Below the pieces are notes generated by a model. It was given only the letters and a program-made list of their open reading frames with translations, was not told the origin of the DNA and did no database searches. Shown piece by piece: positions 17,690 through 30,300 of a stretch of 64,000 nt of DNA. The stretch spans positions 79,110,289 to 79,174,288 of the forward strand of contig OY755039.1 of NCBI GenBank assembly GCA_963576565.1, read 5' to 3'. Numbering within the stretch: position 1 is the first letter of the stretch; each line of letters opens with the position of its first letter. The position numbers and the translations under genes were made by a program. This DNA is from Aspidapion aeneum (lineage: Eukaryota; Arthropoda; Insecta; Coleoptera; Brentidae).

Positions 17690-18838
17690 GAAATAGAATA
17701 GGCATCAAAGTAAGCAGACAATACTAGAACCACCTAAGATATCCTGACGATATCGCTTTAATAACAGATAAGAAAGAACACCTGATAAAAATGCTGAAGG
17801 AATTGGATACCGCAGCGAAAAATAATACTTGAGTATGAGCTACACTAAATGGAATAAATCAATAAAAAAGAACAAGCGAATATAACTCGGACAAATTATT
17901 AAACTAAAAAAAGGAAACCTGACCGCTAAACTCAAGAGACCTGGACAGCAATCGGTAAACTAAGCTACATATTAAAAAATAACTAAATGGATCCATGACG
18001 GACGGACTTCTTAGCTAGCCTATTAGCACACTTCAAGTGATATATCAGCCTTGAAATATATGTCGGAAACTAAAGTTTTTACGAAGTTTTTAATTATACC
18101 ACTTATTGAGATCAATTAAGTTTCAGTGGGGGGTTTCAGGGTTCAGTTGTCAAAAAATTCATTAGAATTAATGGATTTTAACCAAATCTAATTAGAGTGT
18201 CGAACACTATTTTACCTGGTACTTTTATAAAAATCCGTTCAGCGATTTAGAAGCTATCGTATTACCACGGAAAGGTGATCCGTGGTATTACGGACATAAA
18301 TAATAAACACACACACACACATAGACAGACATCACAACGATATTGCTAAAGTTAGGACAAAATACACCCAAATATTACATCTCGAACTAAAATGTTTCGT
18401 CGAAAATAATACCTTTTCTAGCCATTGCTACGCGGGCGAGGAAGATAAAAATATCCTCAGCATCTCAAAATGAAAGTGTATAACCAATGTATCATTCCTG
18501 TACTCACCTATGGATTCCAGGCTGGATACAAAATGAAACATGGATAAAGTAACAAAAGCTCAAAGATCAATATATGTAAAATCAAAATAAAACAAAAGTA
18601 AGGGATGTCAGAGCAGAGGTAGCAAAATAAAAATGGAAATTTGCCGGTCATAATATCAGATAAAAAATGATCAATGGCTCAAATGTATTGTAAAATAAAA
18701 GAGATGGGCGGACGATTTGAAGAAACATGCCGGATCTAGTTGGAGGAACACGGCGATAGACAGAGAAGACTGGAAGATATTAGGGGAGGCCTATGTCCAA
18801 AGATAGATTGAAGAGGGCTATATAGATAGATAGATAGT
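17690..18838 (+). pseudogene. Decayed non-LTR reverse-transcriptase fragment
   Basis: Conceptual translation of 17690-18000 gives a reverse-transcriptase palm-like stretch: YPDDIALITDKKEHLIKML followed by a Glu-Leu-Asp-rich helix, where the usual F/YADD box reads YPDD. The C-terminal part reappears at about 18460-18838 (VYNQCIIPVLTYGFQ, then remains of the terminal domain), ending in a short TAGATAGATAG run as RTE-like elements often do. Between the two parts (about 18040-18440) lies foreign sequence with a (CA)n tract at 18307-18325 and ATAGACAGACAT. Stops and frameshifts throughout make this a dead copy. It is not the same copy as the RTE at 20104. Confidence 0.65.
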
Positions 18839-18846
18839 AGTGGTAG

Positions 18847-18887
18847 TGGGGCATAGCAACGGGTCATCCCCCCGTTGCTATGCCCCA
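18847..18887. repeat. Perfect 17-bp hairpin, loop of 7
   Basis: TGGGGCATAGCAACGGG at 18847-18863 is followed after seven bases by its exact reverse complement at 18871-18887. It may be a miniature fusion of two transposon ends. The core CCGTTGCTAT recurs at about 16395. Confidence 0.9.
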
Positions 18888-19632
18888 GGTCTTGCCCTTA
18901 ATTTAATAACTGTAAGTCTGTTCTGGCCTTTAATCCACTCATCTGCACTCATTCTTTCTCTTTACAAAGTCCAATATGTATCTTCTCAGATGTATCTTCT
19001 TCCTGTCCACCGGCTGCGCAGGTGGATCATTATATCTAAGTCAGGTTGATTTTGGTCGGTCAACGGGTTCAAAGGGAGAGGAAGAAGATGGAACGAAGAA
19101 AGGAGAATGAGGAATTGTGAAGCGTTAAGAGAGAAATGGGAAGGGAGAAGGGTGGAGGGAAGCATGGGGAATGGTTAAAAAGGGAAAGGGGAGCTGCACA
19201 CAGAAAAAAATTATTTTGAAATTTCGTGGGAACTTTTTAATTTATCTATGTTTTTAGCCCGTATATGTGACAACGTTAAAGTAGCCAATGGTCATATAAA
19301 CTAGCACATTCCACCCGAAGCCAACGGCCATGCCATAGCTATATAGCGATTTCTTCAAATCCGGGATGTTAGACTTTTTGCCCGGTTGACCCTTTCTCGC
19401 TATTTATCAAACCCTGTAAAAAATTTATGATGGTCATTTTTATTTCTTAAAATTCCATAGATAATATGTAGGGGAAAGTCGGGCAGGTTGAAAGAAAAAA
19501 TATATTTTTTGATACTGATCATAGGCTACAAAGGCAAAGCACCTGAAATTTATTTTTGTTATGCAAACATCTAATGCCCTAGAAACTGTGTAATGAAAAT
19601 TAAATTAATTAAATTATTTGTTATTAAAAAAA

Positions 19633-19675
<43 letters not shown>

Positions 19676-20090
19676 CAACCTACTCCTTCAAGGGGTAGTT
19701 TAAACAACAAAAATGGTTTAAGCGGGCTGCAAAAACATTTAAAAATTTTGAGATTAACCATTAGCCCAGACATATTAGGAATTCACCTGGAAAAAAATAG
19801 GTGCAAGCTGGATTTTTGTATAACTATTCCTTAGGATCCGGAACATATCCCCACATATTCTCAGTCAAAATCCTCTTTGAGCTTCGCTAGATATAAGGTC
19901 ACTTTCAACACTGTATTTCAAAAACTGGAAATTAATTTAAGTTGGGCCGGGCCCATGAGAACTTGTGATGAAAAAGGTGTAATCCACAACATCCTAAAGC
20001 TTGTTTCTCATTAAAACATTTGACTATTATTTACTTAAACACCCTGTAGATAATGTTTTAAAGGTACAGATTAAAAATAATAAATAAATC
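18888..20090. other. No gene recognised; (TA)n at 19632-19672 and CACCCTGTA-type repeat
   Basis: A (TA)n tract lies at 19632-19672. From about 19895 to 20050 there is a dispersed repeat marked by CACTTTCAACACTGTATTTC and later AAACACCCTGTAG. A relative lies just beyond the 3' target duplication of the LINE at about 36770-36900 (TATCACTTTCAACACCCTGT), so the LINE inserted into or between copies of that repeat. Confidence 0.6.
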
Positions 20091-20103
20091 GTAAATATAT
20101 GTA
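20091..20103 (+). repeat. Left target-site duplication of the RTE element
   Basis: GTAAATATATGTA here is identical to 36722-36734, immediately beyond the 3' end of the LINE. Thirteen identical bases at the two outer borders of one split element are good evidence for its exact limits. Confidence 0.85.
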
Positions 20104-20901
20104 TGGGGTACGGGGTAGACCTCGTCAGATGTCTATCAGGGGAAATGAATCGACCCCTGCCCTCCGTAGATTCCAGGTACTCTCTGACCCGGAGAGTTAG
20201 CACCTGTCTAGGGTCCCATTCCCAAGGTTACGGGAGAAGACCACATCGGTATGAAAGGCGGAGAGGATGGACCTCGGTACGGTAATCTTAGCGTAGGTGG
20301 CAACTCTTTCTTTTAGGGATAGTATAAAAGAATACAGCTGTTGCCTTACAGTATGGCGTTCGATCGTCAAAGGCTAGAGGAGAAAAACCTTGATAAAAAT
20401 CCTGGCCCTCCAAGTAGGGGGTTGAGGCATTAGACTGGTTCTCTAATACTTTTAAAACAAAGATATTACCAAAAAGCCTAAACAAAGCCTCGGAGCACTG
20501 GACGGAAACTCTCAAAGACTACTTTTAAAACAAAGATATTACCAAAAAGCCTAAACAAAGCCTCGGAGCACTGGACGGAAACTCTCAAAGACGAAAAAAG
20601 CAAAGACAAAGGACTCTGAATATAGCTACAGGGAACGTACAGGGAATAAACCAAAAGTTGGACATTATTGCAACCGAAGTGCAGAATAGTAAGGTAGACA
20701 TTATTGCACTTACAGAGACAAAAAAGAAAGGAACAGGTACAAGTAGTGTCGGTAACTTTGTTCACTTATTCACTCGAGTCCCAAAAGAAGGAAGAGCAGC
20801 CAGAGGGGTATCCTTATTATTAAAGAAAAACCTCAAACATAAGATTACAGACTACGAGTGCATTAACGAAAACTTACTTCGAGTTAACATGAAGATGCTT
20901 G
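20104..20901 (+). pseudogene. RTE-type LINE, 5' part: leader and start of endonuclease domain
   Basis: This is the 5' part of an RTE-clade non-LTR retrotransposon (the type often annotated in insects as craniofacial-development-protein-2-like). 20104-20591 is a leader with the word CCTCCAAGTAGGGGGTTGAG. In-frame coding from about 20592 gives LNIATGNVQGINQKLDIIAT, then DIIALTETKKKGTGT, the N-terminal part of an apurinic/apyrimidinic endonuclease with the conserved Asn and Glu (TGN; LTETK). This domain would nick target DNA. The frame runs to ENLLRVNMKML at 20900 and is cut there by the 13.3-kb insertion. No ATG starts the frame in this copy. Confidence 0.85.
20447..20592 (+). repeat. 73-bp tandem duplication in the LINE leader
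   Basis: Two copies with period 73 (20447-20519 and 20520-20592), almost identical, starting TACTTTTAAAACAAAGATAT. It is a recent local duplication just upstream of the endonuclease frame. Confidence 0.93.
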
Positions 20902-21039
20902 CCCTATAAAAAAAAATGGATAAAAAAGGATAAAAAAAATGAATCCATTTTCTATCCGCATTTTGAAATCCTTTTTCTGACCTTTGGGGGATAGAAAGTG
21001 TTAAGTATTAAAATGGATAACAAATTTTTAATTCATTTC

Positions 21040-24000
21040 AATACAGATCCTGGCATACAAAATAAATCCATTTTGACACATTCTATCCTTTTGTATACAC
21101 TTTTTGGCATTCAAAGTAAATCCATTTCAATACACTTTTTGGCATTCAAAAGGAATCCATTTCTATGTCATTAAGGGGATTTATTTTTAATCCCCTTTAA
21201 TCCATAAAATCTTTAACCTTTTGAATCCCCTTTTAAGAATAGAGAATGAATACATTTTAATACCTTCGAGATCTACATTTTCAATCCTTTCTTATCCAAA
21301 AAAAGGATTTCAAAAAGCATATGCAATTAGCATTAAAAAGTATATAAACATTCAATCCATTTCAATACACTTTTTGGCATTCAAAAGGAATCCATTTCTA
21401 TGTCATTAAGGGGATTTATTTTTAATCCCCTTTAATCCATAAAATCTTTAACCTTTTGAATCCCCTTTTAAGAATAGAGAATGAATACATTTTAATACCT
21501 TCGAGATCTACATTTTCAATCCTTTCTTATCCAAAAAAGGATTTCAAAAAGCGTATGCAATTAGCATTAAAAAGTATACAAACATTCCATCCATTTCAAT
21601 ACACTTTGTGGCATTCAAAAGGAATCCATATTTCTATGTCATTAAGGGGATATATTTTTAATCCCCTTTAATCCATAAAATCTTTAACCTTTTGAATCCC
21701 CTTTTAAGAATAGAGAATGAATACATTTTAATACCTTCGAAATCTACATTTTCAATCCTTTCTTATCCAAAAAAAGGATTTCAAAAAGCGTATGCAATTA
21801 GCATTAAAAAGTATATAAACATTCCATCCATTTCAATACACTTTTTGGCATTCAAAAGGAATCCATTTCTATGTCATTAAGGGGATTTATTTTTAATCCC
21901 CTTTAATCCATAAAATCTTTAACCTTTTGAATCCCCTTTTAAGAATAGAGAATGAATACATTTTAATACCTCCTAGATCTACATTTTCAATCCTTTCGTA
22001 TCCAAAAAAAGGATTTGAAAAGGCGTATTAAATTGGCATTAAAAAGTATACAAACATTTCATCAATTTCAATACACTTTGTGACATTCAAAAGGAATCCA
22101 TTTCTATCCCATTAAGGGTTGTTATTTTGAATTCTCTTCAATCCATAAACTATTTATCCTTTTAAGTCCCCTTTTAAGTATACAGAATTAATACATTTTA
22201 ATACCTCCAAAATTCACATTTCCAATTCTTTCTTATCTGAAAAAAGATTTGAAATGGCGTATTAAATTGTCATTAAAAAGTATATAAACATTCCATCCAT
22301 TTCAATACACTTTTTGGCATTCAAAAGGAATCCATTTCTATGTCATTAAGGGGATTTATTTTTAATCCCCTTTAATCCATAAAATCTTTAACCTTTTGAA
22401 TCCCCTTTCAAGAATGGAGAATGAATACATTTTAATACCTTCGAGATCTACATTTTCAATCCTTTCTTATCCAAAGAAAGGATTTCAAAAAGCGTATGCA
22501 ATTAGCATTAAAAAGTATATAAACATTCCATCCATTTCAATACACTTTGTGGACTTCAAAAGGAATCCCTTTCTATCTCATTAAGGGTTTTTATTTTTAA
22601 TCCCCTGCAATCCATAAACTACTTATCCTTTTAAATCCCCTCTTAAGTATGCAGAATGAATACATTTTAATACCTCTCAGATCTACATTTTCAATCCTTT
22701 CTTATCCAAAAAAATGATTTGAAAAGGCGTATTAAATTGGCATTAAAAAGTATACAAACATTTCATCCATTTCAATATACTTTGTGACATTCAAAAGGAA
22801 TCCATTTCTATCCCATTAAGGGTTGTTATTTTGAATTCTCTTCAATCCATAAACTATTTATCCTTTTAGGTCCCCTTTTAAGTATACAGAATTAATACAT
22901 TTTAATACCTCCAAAATTCACATTTTCAATTCTTTCTTATCCGAAAAAATGATTTGAAATGGTGTATTAAATTGTCATTAAAAAGTATATAAACATTCCA
23001 TTCATTTTAATACACTTTTTGGCATTCAAAAGGAATCCATTTCTATGTCATTAAGGGGATTTATTTTTAATCCCCTTTAATCCATAAAATCTTTAACCTT
23101 TTGAATCCCCTTTCAAGAATAGAGAATGAATACATTTTAATACCTTCGAGATCTACATTTTCAATCCTTTCTTATCCAAAAAAAGGATTTCAAAAAGCGT
23201 ATGCAATTAGCATTAAAAAGAATATAAACATTCCATCCATTTCAATACAGTTTGTGGAATTCAAAAGGAATCCCTTTCTATCTCATTAAGGGTTTTTATT
23301 TTTAATCCCCTGCAATCCATAAACTACTTATCCTTTTAAATCCCCTTTTAAGTATGCAGAATGAATACATTTTAAACCTCCTAGATCTACATTTTCAATC
23401 CTTTCTTATCCAAAAAAAGGATTTGAAAAGGCGTATTAAATTGGCATTAAAAAGTATACAAACATTTCATCCATTTCAATAAACTTTGTGACATTCAAAA
23501 GGAATCCATTTCTATCCCATTAAGGGTTGTTATTTTGAATTCTCTTCAATCCATAAACTATTTATCCTTTTAAGTCCCCTTTTAAGTATACATAATTAAT
23601 ACATTTTAATACCTCCAAAAGTCACATTTTCAATTCTTTCTTATCCGAAAATAGGATTTGAGAAGGCGAATTAAATTGTCATTAAAAAGTATATAAACAT
23701 TCCATCCATTTCAATACACTTTTTGGCATTTAAAAGGAATCCATTTCTATGTCATTAAGGGGATTTATTTTTAATCCCCTTTAATCCATAAAATCTTTAA
23801 CCTTTTAAATCCCCTTTCAAGAATACAGAATAAATACATTTTAATACCTTCGAGATCTACATTTTCAATCCTTTCTTATCCAAAAAAAGGATTTAAAAAA
23901 GTATGCAATTAGCATTAAAAAGTATATAAAATTCCATTTCAATACACTTTGTGGCATTCAAAAGAAATCCCTTTCTATCTCATTAAGGCTTCTTATTTTG

Positions 24001-24979
24001 AATCCCCTACAATCCCTAAACTACTTATCCTTTTAAATCCCCTTTTAAGTATGCAAAATGAATACATTTTAATACCTCCTAGATCTACATTTTCAATCCT
24101 TTCTTATCCAAAAAAAGGATTTGAAAAGGCGTATTAAATTGGCAATAAAAAGTATACAAACATTTCATCCATTTCAATACACTTTGTGACATTCAAAAGA
24201 AATCCATTTCTATCCCATTAAGGGTTTTTAATTTGAATTATCTCCAATCCATAAACTATTTATCCTTTCAAGTCCCTTTTTAAGTATACAGAATTAATAC
24301 ATTTTAATTCCTCCGAAATTCACATTTTCAATTCTTTCTTATCCAAAAAAAGGTTTTGAAAAAACGTATTAAATTGTCATTAAAAGTATAAAAATATTCC
24401 ATCCATTTTAATACACTTTTTGGCATTCAAAAGGAATCCATTTCTATGTATGGGATTTTATGTTTAATCCCCTTTAATCCATAAAATCTATCCTTTTGAA
24501 TCCCCTTTCATGTATACAGAATGTATACATTTAATCCATTTCAATACACTTTGTGGCATTCAAAAGGAATCCCCTTCTATCTCATTAAGGGTTTTTAATT
24601 TTAGTCCCCTCCGATCCATAAACTACTTATCCTTTTAAATCCCCTTTTAAGTATGCAGAAAGAATACATTTTAATACCTCCTAGATCTACATTTTCAATC
24701 CTTTCTTATCCAAAAAAAGGATTTAAAAAGGCGTATTAAAATGGCATTAAAAAGTATACAAACATTTCATCCATTTCAATACACTTTGTGACATTCAAAA
24801 GGAATCCATTTCTATTTTCTATTTCATTATTATTGGGTTGTTATTTTAAATTCTCTCTTAATCCATAAACTATTTATCGTTTTAAGTCCCCTTTTAAATA
24901 TACAGAATTAATACATTTTAATACCTCCAAAATTCACATTTTCAATTCTTTCTTATCCGAAAAAAGGATTTGAAAAGGC

Positions 24980-25035
<56 letters not shown>

Positions 25036-26108
25036 CAATACACTTTTTGGCATTCAAAAGGAATCCATTTCTATGTCATTAAGGGGATTTATTTTTAATC
25101 CCCTTTAATCCATAAAATCTGTATCCTTTTGAATCCCCTTTCATGTATACAGAATGAATACATTTCATCCATTTCAATACACTTTGTGGCATTCAAAAGG
25201 AATCCCTTTCTATCCCATTAAGGGTTGTTATTTTGAATTCTCTTCAATCCATAAACTATTTATCCTTTTAAGTCCCCTTTTAAGTATACAGAATTATAAC
25301 ATTTTAATACCTCCGAAATTCACATTTTCAATTCTTTCTTATCCGAAAAAAGGATTTGAAAAGGCGTATTAAGTTGTCATTAAAAAGTATATAAACATTC
25401 CATCCATTTCAATACACTTTGTGTCATTAAAAAAGAATCCATTTCTATAGCATTAAGGGTTTTTTAATCCCCTTCAATCCATAAAATAATTATCCTTTTG
25501 AATCCTCTTCCAAGTATACAGAATAAATACATTTTAATACCTCCGAAATTTACATTTTCAATCCTGTCATCCAAAAAAAGGAATCCATTTCTATGTCATT
25601 AGGGGGTTTTATTTTTGATCCCCTTTAATCCATAAAATCTTTAACCTTTTGAATCCCCTTTCAAGAATACCGAATGAATACGTTTTAATACCTTCGAGAT
25701 CTACATTTTTAATCCTCTCTTATCCAAAAAAAGGATTTCAAAAAGCGTATGCAATTAGCATTAAAAAGTATATAAACATTCCATTCATTTCAATACAGTT
25801 TGTGGCAATCAAAAAAAAAAATAATAATAATAAAAAACTTATCCATTTAAATCCCCTTTTAAGTATGCAGAATGAATACATTTTAATACCTCCTAGATCT
25901 ATATTTTGAATCTTTTCTTATCCAAAAAAGGATTTGAAAAGGCATAATAAATTGGCATTAAAAAGTATACAAACATTTCATCCATTTCAATACACTTTGT
26001 GACATTCAAAAGGAATCAATTTCTATCCCATTAAGGGTTTTTATTTTGAATTCTCTCCAATCCATAAACTATTTAACATTTTAAGTCCCTTTTTAAGTAT
26101 ACAGAATT
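21040..26108 (+). repeat. 235-bp satellite in 705-bp higher-order repeat (A-B-C)
   Basis: About 23 monomers of about 235 bp. Marker AATCCCCTTTTAAGAATAGA recurs at 21224, 21459, 21695, then the A-type marker recurs at about 22396 and 23101, intervals of 704-705 = 3 x 235. Three monomer types can be read from the segment after CATTAAGG: type A (GGATTTATTTTTAATCCCC), type B (GTTTTTATTTTTAATCCCCT) and type C (GTTGTTATTTTGAATTCTCT). The order is A A A A C, then A-B-C repeated about six times to 26.1 kb with small deletions. A (TA)n tract interrupts at 24981-25032. The 62-86 codon open frames here are monomer by-products. Confidence 0.93.
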
Positions 26109-26687
26109 AATGGGCAGTTCTTCAGAAAACCTGTGAAATGAGCTTCCCTTTTTTTTTGGAAGAATATAATATTAAAAAATAAGCTTTTTATTGTCTGTTA
26201 AAAAGAAAATGCTTTAATATTTTGCATAGAGTATGTTTCCCAGAAAAAAAATGTATATTTTTGGAGAAAAAGTAAAAATAAGAAAAAGTGATTCATCAAA
26301 GCTGAGGATATGTTAACAAAGCTAATAAATTACTTAGAAAATATATGTAGTGAACAAATTTTACATAAAAAAGTCATAACAAAACAAAAAAAACTACTTT
26401 TTATCAAAAAACACAGCAAAAATAGAAGAATTTTTAAAAAAAGTATATTAACGAAACTGAGGTCAAGTTAACAAAGCTGATAAATTACTTAGAAAATATA
26501 TATTGCAAAGCTTATTGTATTTAAATTTCTCATAACTAAATTTAAAAAACTACTACTACCAAATAAACAAACATAATTATAATGAACAAAAAACCTAAAA
26601 CCTATTATTTTCAAATTTTTAATCTCTTCTTAAACCACTTAAATCTTAAATGAGCAACAATATAAAAAGTTAATCTACAGATAATGG

Positions 26688-27080
26688 TTTGATGCTTTCG
26701 TTGGGAACTTGTTAAAACTATTTGGTTTTCACTCTCTCCAACGTCGATCACATGGATACGAATGATCCCCGTCTGGAACACGTTCTGACAATCCGGAACA
26801 AGTAATCCATGCCAATCCACGTCCGGTTTCGGCCTTTTGGGCCATCCTCAGGTGAATGTAGGCGATAGCTCCGTGTAGAGCATAAGTTGTGTGAAACCAA
26901 CAGAAACAACTATTCAGAGGGAAAATACTCCTACCCGTATTAAATTATACTGATGGTTTGATGCTTTTGTTGGGAACTTGTTAAAACTGTTTGGTTTTCA
27001 CTCTCTCCAACGTCGATCACAAGGATACGAATGATCCCCGTCTGGAACACGTTCTGATAAGGAACAAGTGTTCCATGATC
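26688..27080 (+). repeat. Direct duplication of about 125 bp inside the nested transposon
   Basis: 26688-26815 and 26953-27076 are near-identical (both contain AACACGTTCTGA and CTCTCCAACGTCGATCACA) and lie about 265 bp apart. It is an internal duplication with a few substitutions. Confidence 0.88.
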
Positions 27081-27311
27081 CCCATCATACATTCTCTAGA
27101 TTTTGCTTTTTTTTCATCTGCACCTTTTTTTGTGTCTTTCTTTTTTTTTGCCATTTTTCTAGAAATCAAAAAATTAATGTTTATAAAAAAGTTTATATGT
27201 CAAAAAAATGTACCTATTTTTTAAGCTTTTATAAAATTCACTAAAAAGTTAAAAATTAATTTGTTGGTATTCCGATATCATAATAATAAAAGCGATGACC
27301 GCCTTGTAATA

Positions 27312-27512
27312 CAGTCGAACCTCTCTATCGAACCTCTATAACTCGAACCTTTTAAGTGGTTCTGCACCTCAGACTAACAAATTTATTAATCTAAGTTCTG
27401 CACTTTTTATATGAATTTTAACCTCTTTAACTCGAATTTCTATAAGTCGAACTCTCCATAACTCGAACTGATTTGGTTGTCCCTTGAAGTTCGAGTTATA
27501 GAGGTTCGACTG
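27312..27512. mobile_element. 201-bp pogo/Tigger-like MITE, TA target
   Basis: It starts CAGTCGAACCTCT and ends with the complement AGAGGTTCGACTG, flanked by TA on both sides (27310-27311, 27513-27514). Nearly the whole element is an imperfect palindrome of TCTATAACTCGAACCT words. TA duplication and the CAGTCGA start are typical of pogo-type Tc1/mariner MITEs. A second copy is at 42381-42566. Confidence 0.87.
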
Positions 27513-28538
27513 TAATTTTGACCATGATTTTTTGATAAGATATTACATTTATTATTGTTTGAAAAAAATTTAATTTACTATAACTAGCAAAAAAATGTAA
27601 TGTTAAGTAAACCCAACCCAACCTGACCCAAGCTACCGTTAATTGACTTTTTGTGTTAACGAAAAGGGCCGAAACGTTTCAACTGTCGTTTCTGCCTAAT
27701 AATTGACCCCAATAATTCGAAAACACTTTTTATTTTTTTGCTACCTAAGCTTTTTCAGTAAATTATACTATAATATTCAACTTTGTTAACACATCCTCAG
27801 CTTTGTTACCACCAGTATTAACAAAGCTGATATTAACGGAGCTGAGGAATCTATTCATATTTCCCGCCTAACTCCTTGAAAACAAAATGTTGGGATCGGT
27901 TTTTTTGCCCTGTTTTTTATTACGTTTTGCGCATTATTAAGTCATATTTAGATTATTTAAGACATTTTTTGTATTGTCAGGAACTTGACAACAAAGTTGA
28001 GAAAGTGTGCTTGTCACTTACCTGTTTTGTCACTTCAAAATTAAAAAAAAACACCAACACTTCACAGCGTCCACCTGCTTCTTGACAGCGAAGAATGTGA
28101 CTGACTGCTTGTGTTGCCATATATGGATTTTAGTGCGATTTAAAAATTGGTAACAAAGCTGATGCAAAGAGGGTGTGACAACAATATTATTTTTTAAAAA
28201 TCAGAGTGTCTTTTGTTGAATATTATTATTTTGGCTCAAAATAGTTTTTTTTTGAGTTGATCTTGTTAGAACTTAACTATATTAATGTAAATCATTAACC
28301 ATAACTTTAAAAAATAAGTCGGAATGGGGTTGTGACATTAACAAAGCCTGAGACCTCAGCTACTGTTAATACAGCAAAAATCCTTAATAATTAAAATATT
28401 TTTTTCTTTTTTTGGTTAGGTAGCAAATTAGATTGCATTTTATCCTATTTTAAATTAAAAAGTAGGTTTCTGCTTCAAAAAATGAGATATTTACCCCTGT
28501 GACACTGTTTCACAGGTTTTCTGAAGAACTGCCCTAAT

Positions 28539-28800
28539 ACATTTTAATACCTCCCAAATTCACATTTTCAATTCTTTCTTATCCAAAAAAAGGATTTGAA
28601 AAGGTGTATTAAATTGTCATTAAAAAGTATATGAACATTTCATCAATTTCAATACACTTTGTGTCATTCAAAAAGAATCCATTTCTATACCATTAAGGGT
28701 TTTTTTAATACCCTCCAATCCATTAATAATTATCCTTTTGAATCCCCTTTCAAGTATACAGAATAAATACATTTTAATACCTCCAAAATTTACATTTTTC
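28539..28800 (+). repeat. Continuation of the 235-bp satellite beyond the nested transposon
   Basis: One further monomer and a partial one, with the same words (ACATTTTAATACCTCC, AATACACTTTGTGTCATTC), complete the array interrupted by 26112-28534. Confidence 0.9.
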
Positions 28801-30238
28801 CCATTCTTAAAACTGAATAATTTTTGAGACTCAATCTCTTGTTGTTTTTGTACAATTTACGTTTTTGTTAACATTACGGCTTATGAGAAATCAGTTTGTT
28901 TGTCCTACGGAAGATATCTTAGATTGGATCATATGTTTTGCTAGACAGCCCTATAAGTACCTAGTTAAACAAAAAAAAAATAATAACACCAACCAAATAC
29001 CTAACCTAGAAAAATGTTTTTATTTATAGATTGGCAATAACTCCAAAAAACTTTTGTTCTTATTTCTTCTATCCTAGCCATGTATACAATTTATACAGGG
29101 GGTACCATAATTAGCAGAACACCTCAATATATTAGAAACTAGCAGTTTTCAAAAAACTGTTAAACAGGAGATTTTTACGGTTAATTCTTAACTGAAAAAT
29201 TTCTCTGGATTAAGTTCAAAGCTTCTCTCAAAACTCTCCTTTTAAACATTTTTCTAACTGCTAGTTTCCTATTTATATATAAGGATACATATTATATAGT
29301 TTCTTATTTATGTTCTGCTATTTATGATGCAAAAAAAAATAAACAAGAGGACAGATTCAAATTAACCAACATTTAATTCATAATTTCTATTGACTTAGCT
29401 GAAAAACATCCTTAGCAAAGTGGCACCATAAATACTATCCTTGATTTAAAATCCATATAAACACTATCCTTGAAGCTGAGCCACAATAGACCCGATAGTA
29501 GTCATAGTAGATGGTCTCATATAACGCGTACTGTGAGAGGAAGTTCACTGGAATGTCCCTATTAAAACAAAACTTATGACTTGACTTGTTCTAAGCTAAT
29601 GTTTTAAGCAATAATCACCTACCAAAAGTCTCTAGCTCACTGAGAAGTATAAAAAATAACTGTTGCAAGATTTAAAAAGTTAGGTAAATATTCAAGTTAA
29701 AAGAAAACTTTTTGATATAATTTTTCTCAAAATTTATTAAATAAAAAAAAATGCTTTTATATAAAACACTTCAGAACTAAAATAATATTTGTATTTGTCA
29801 ACTAATTTATGGTAAAATTGACTGCTAAGAACCTTTCTGATTTCTCTTATACATCTAGTTTATAAATAGGCACTTAACTACCCTCCTTTCTAAGTAGGGG
29901 CCTTACAGAACACACGGATTCGAAATGAAATTTAAAACAACGTACCTGGCCAAACCGATCTGGCAATCCAAAAAACACAAGCAAAGACCAAATTGAAAAC
30001 TCAAGAAGAGGAAAAACCTTAGAGTAATAATGGAAAAACTGAAAAACATTCAATTTCATTGATTTTAGCACGCAAATATTGAGATAACCACAGATTAGGT
30101 AAATAAGGACGTAGTCACCCAACCAATATGAATAAAACCACCATGTCTATGGTGTATTCGAAGAGGAGCCGCTCAAAAATTAATAAAATAAAATTTGAAA
30201 AAGTGACACTATTTTTAAAGGATTCCGAATGGCTCCCC
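28801..30238. other. Unique central part of the 13.3-kb element; no gene recognised
   Basis: AT-rich, with short open frames only. A small inverted pair (TTAGCAGAACA near 29112 and TGTTCTGCTA near 29311, with AAACTAGCAG / CTGCTAGTTT inside) suggests an old MITE of about 210 bp. No domain could be recognised in any frame. Confidence 0.45.
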
Positions 30239-30299
30239 CCGATGCGAAGATTTTTTTTGGTATTTTCCACATATTTCATTAATAAAAACATAAAATACG
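30239..30299 (+). mobile_element. Fragment of the CAGTGGCGTA MITE
   Basis: GATTTTTTTTGGTATTTTCC and the words ACATATTTC and AACATAAAATAC match the interior of the complete copy at 37137-37322 (same strand). Only about 60 bp remain. Confidence 0.6.
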
Positions 30300-30300
30300 G

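Larger units (their letters stand above)
26112..28534. mobile_element. Nested 2.4-kb DNA transposon, 27-bp perfect TIR, TAAT target duplication
   Basis: The left end GGGCAGTTCTTCAGAAAACC (then TGTGAAA) at 26112-26138 is matched perfectly by its complement at 28508-28534. TAAT flanks both sides (26108-26111 and 28535-28538). Removing the element and one TAAT restores the satellite phrase CAGAATTAATACATTTTAAT seen in neighbouring monomers, which proves insertion into an existing array. The longest open frames are under 80 codons, so it is non-autonomous. Superfamily not assignable from TIR alone; a 4-bp duplication excludes Tc1 (TA) and hAT (8 bp). Confidence 0.9.

Noticed and set aside
21221..25909. 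Family of 62-86 codon open frames starting MNPL
   Set aside because: They are the same frame of successive satellite monomers, begin with non-ATG codons and have no codon bias.
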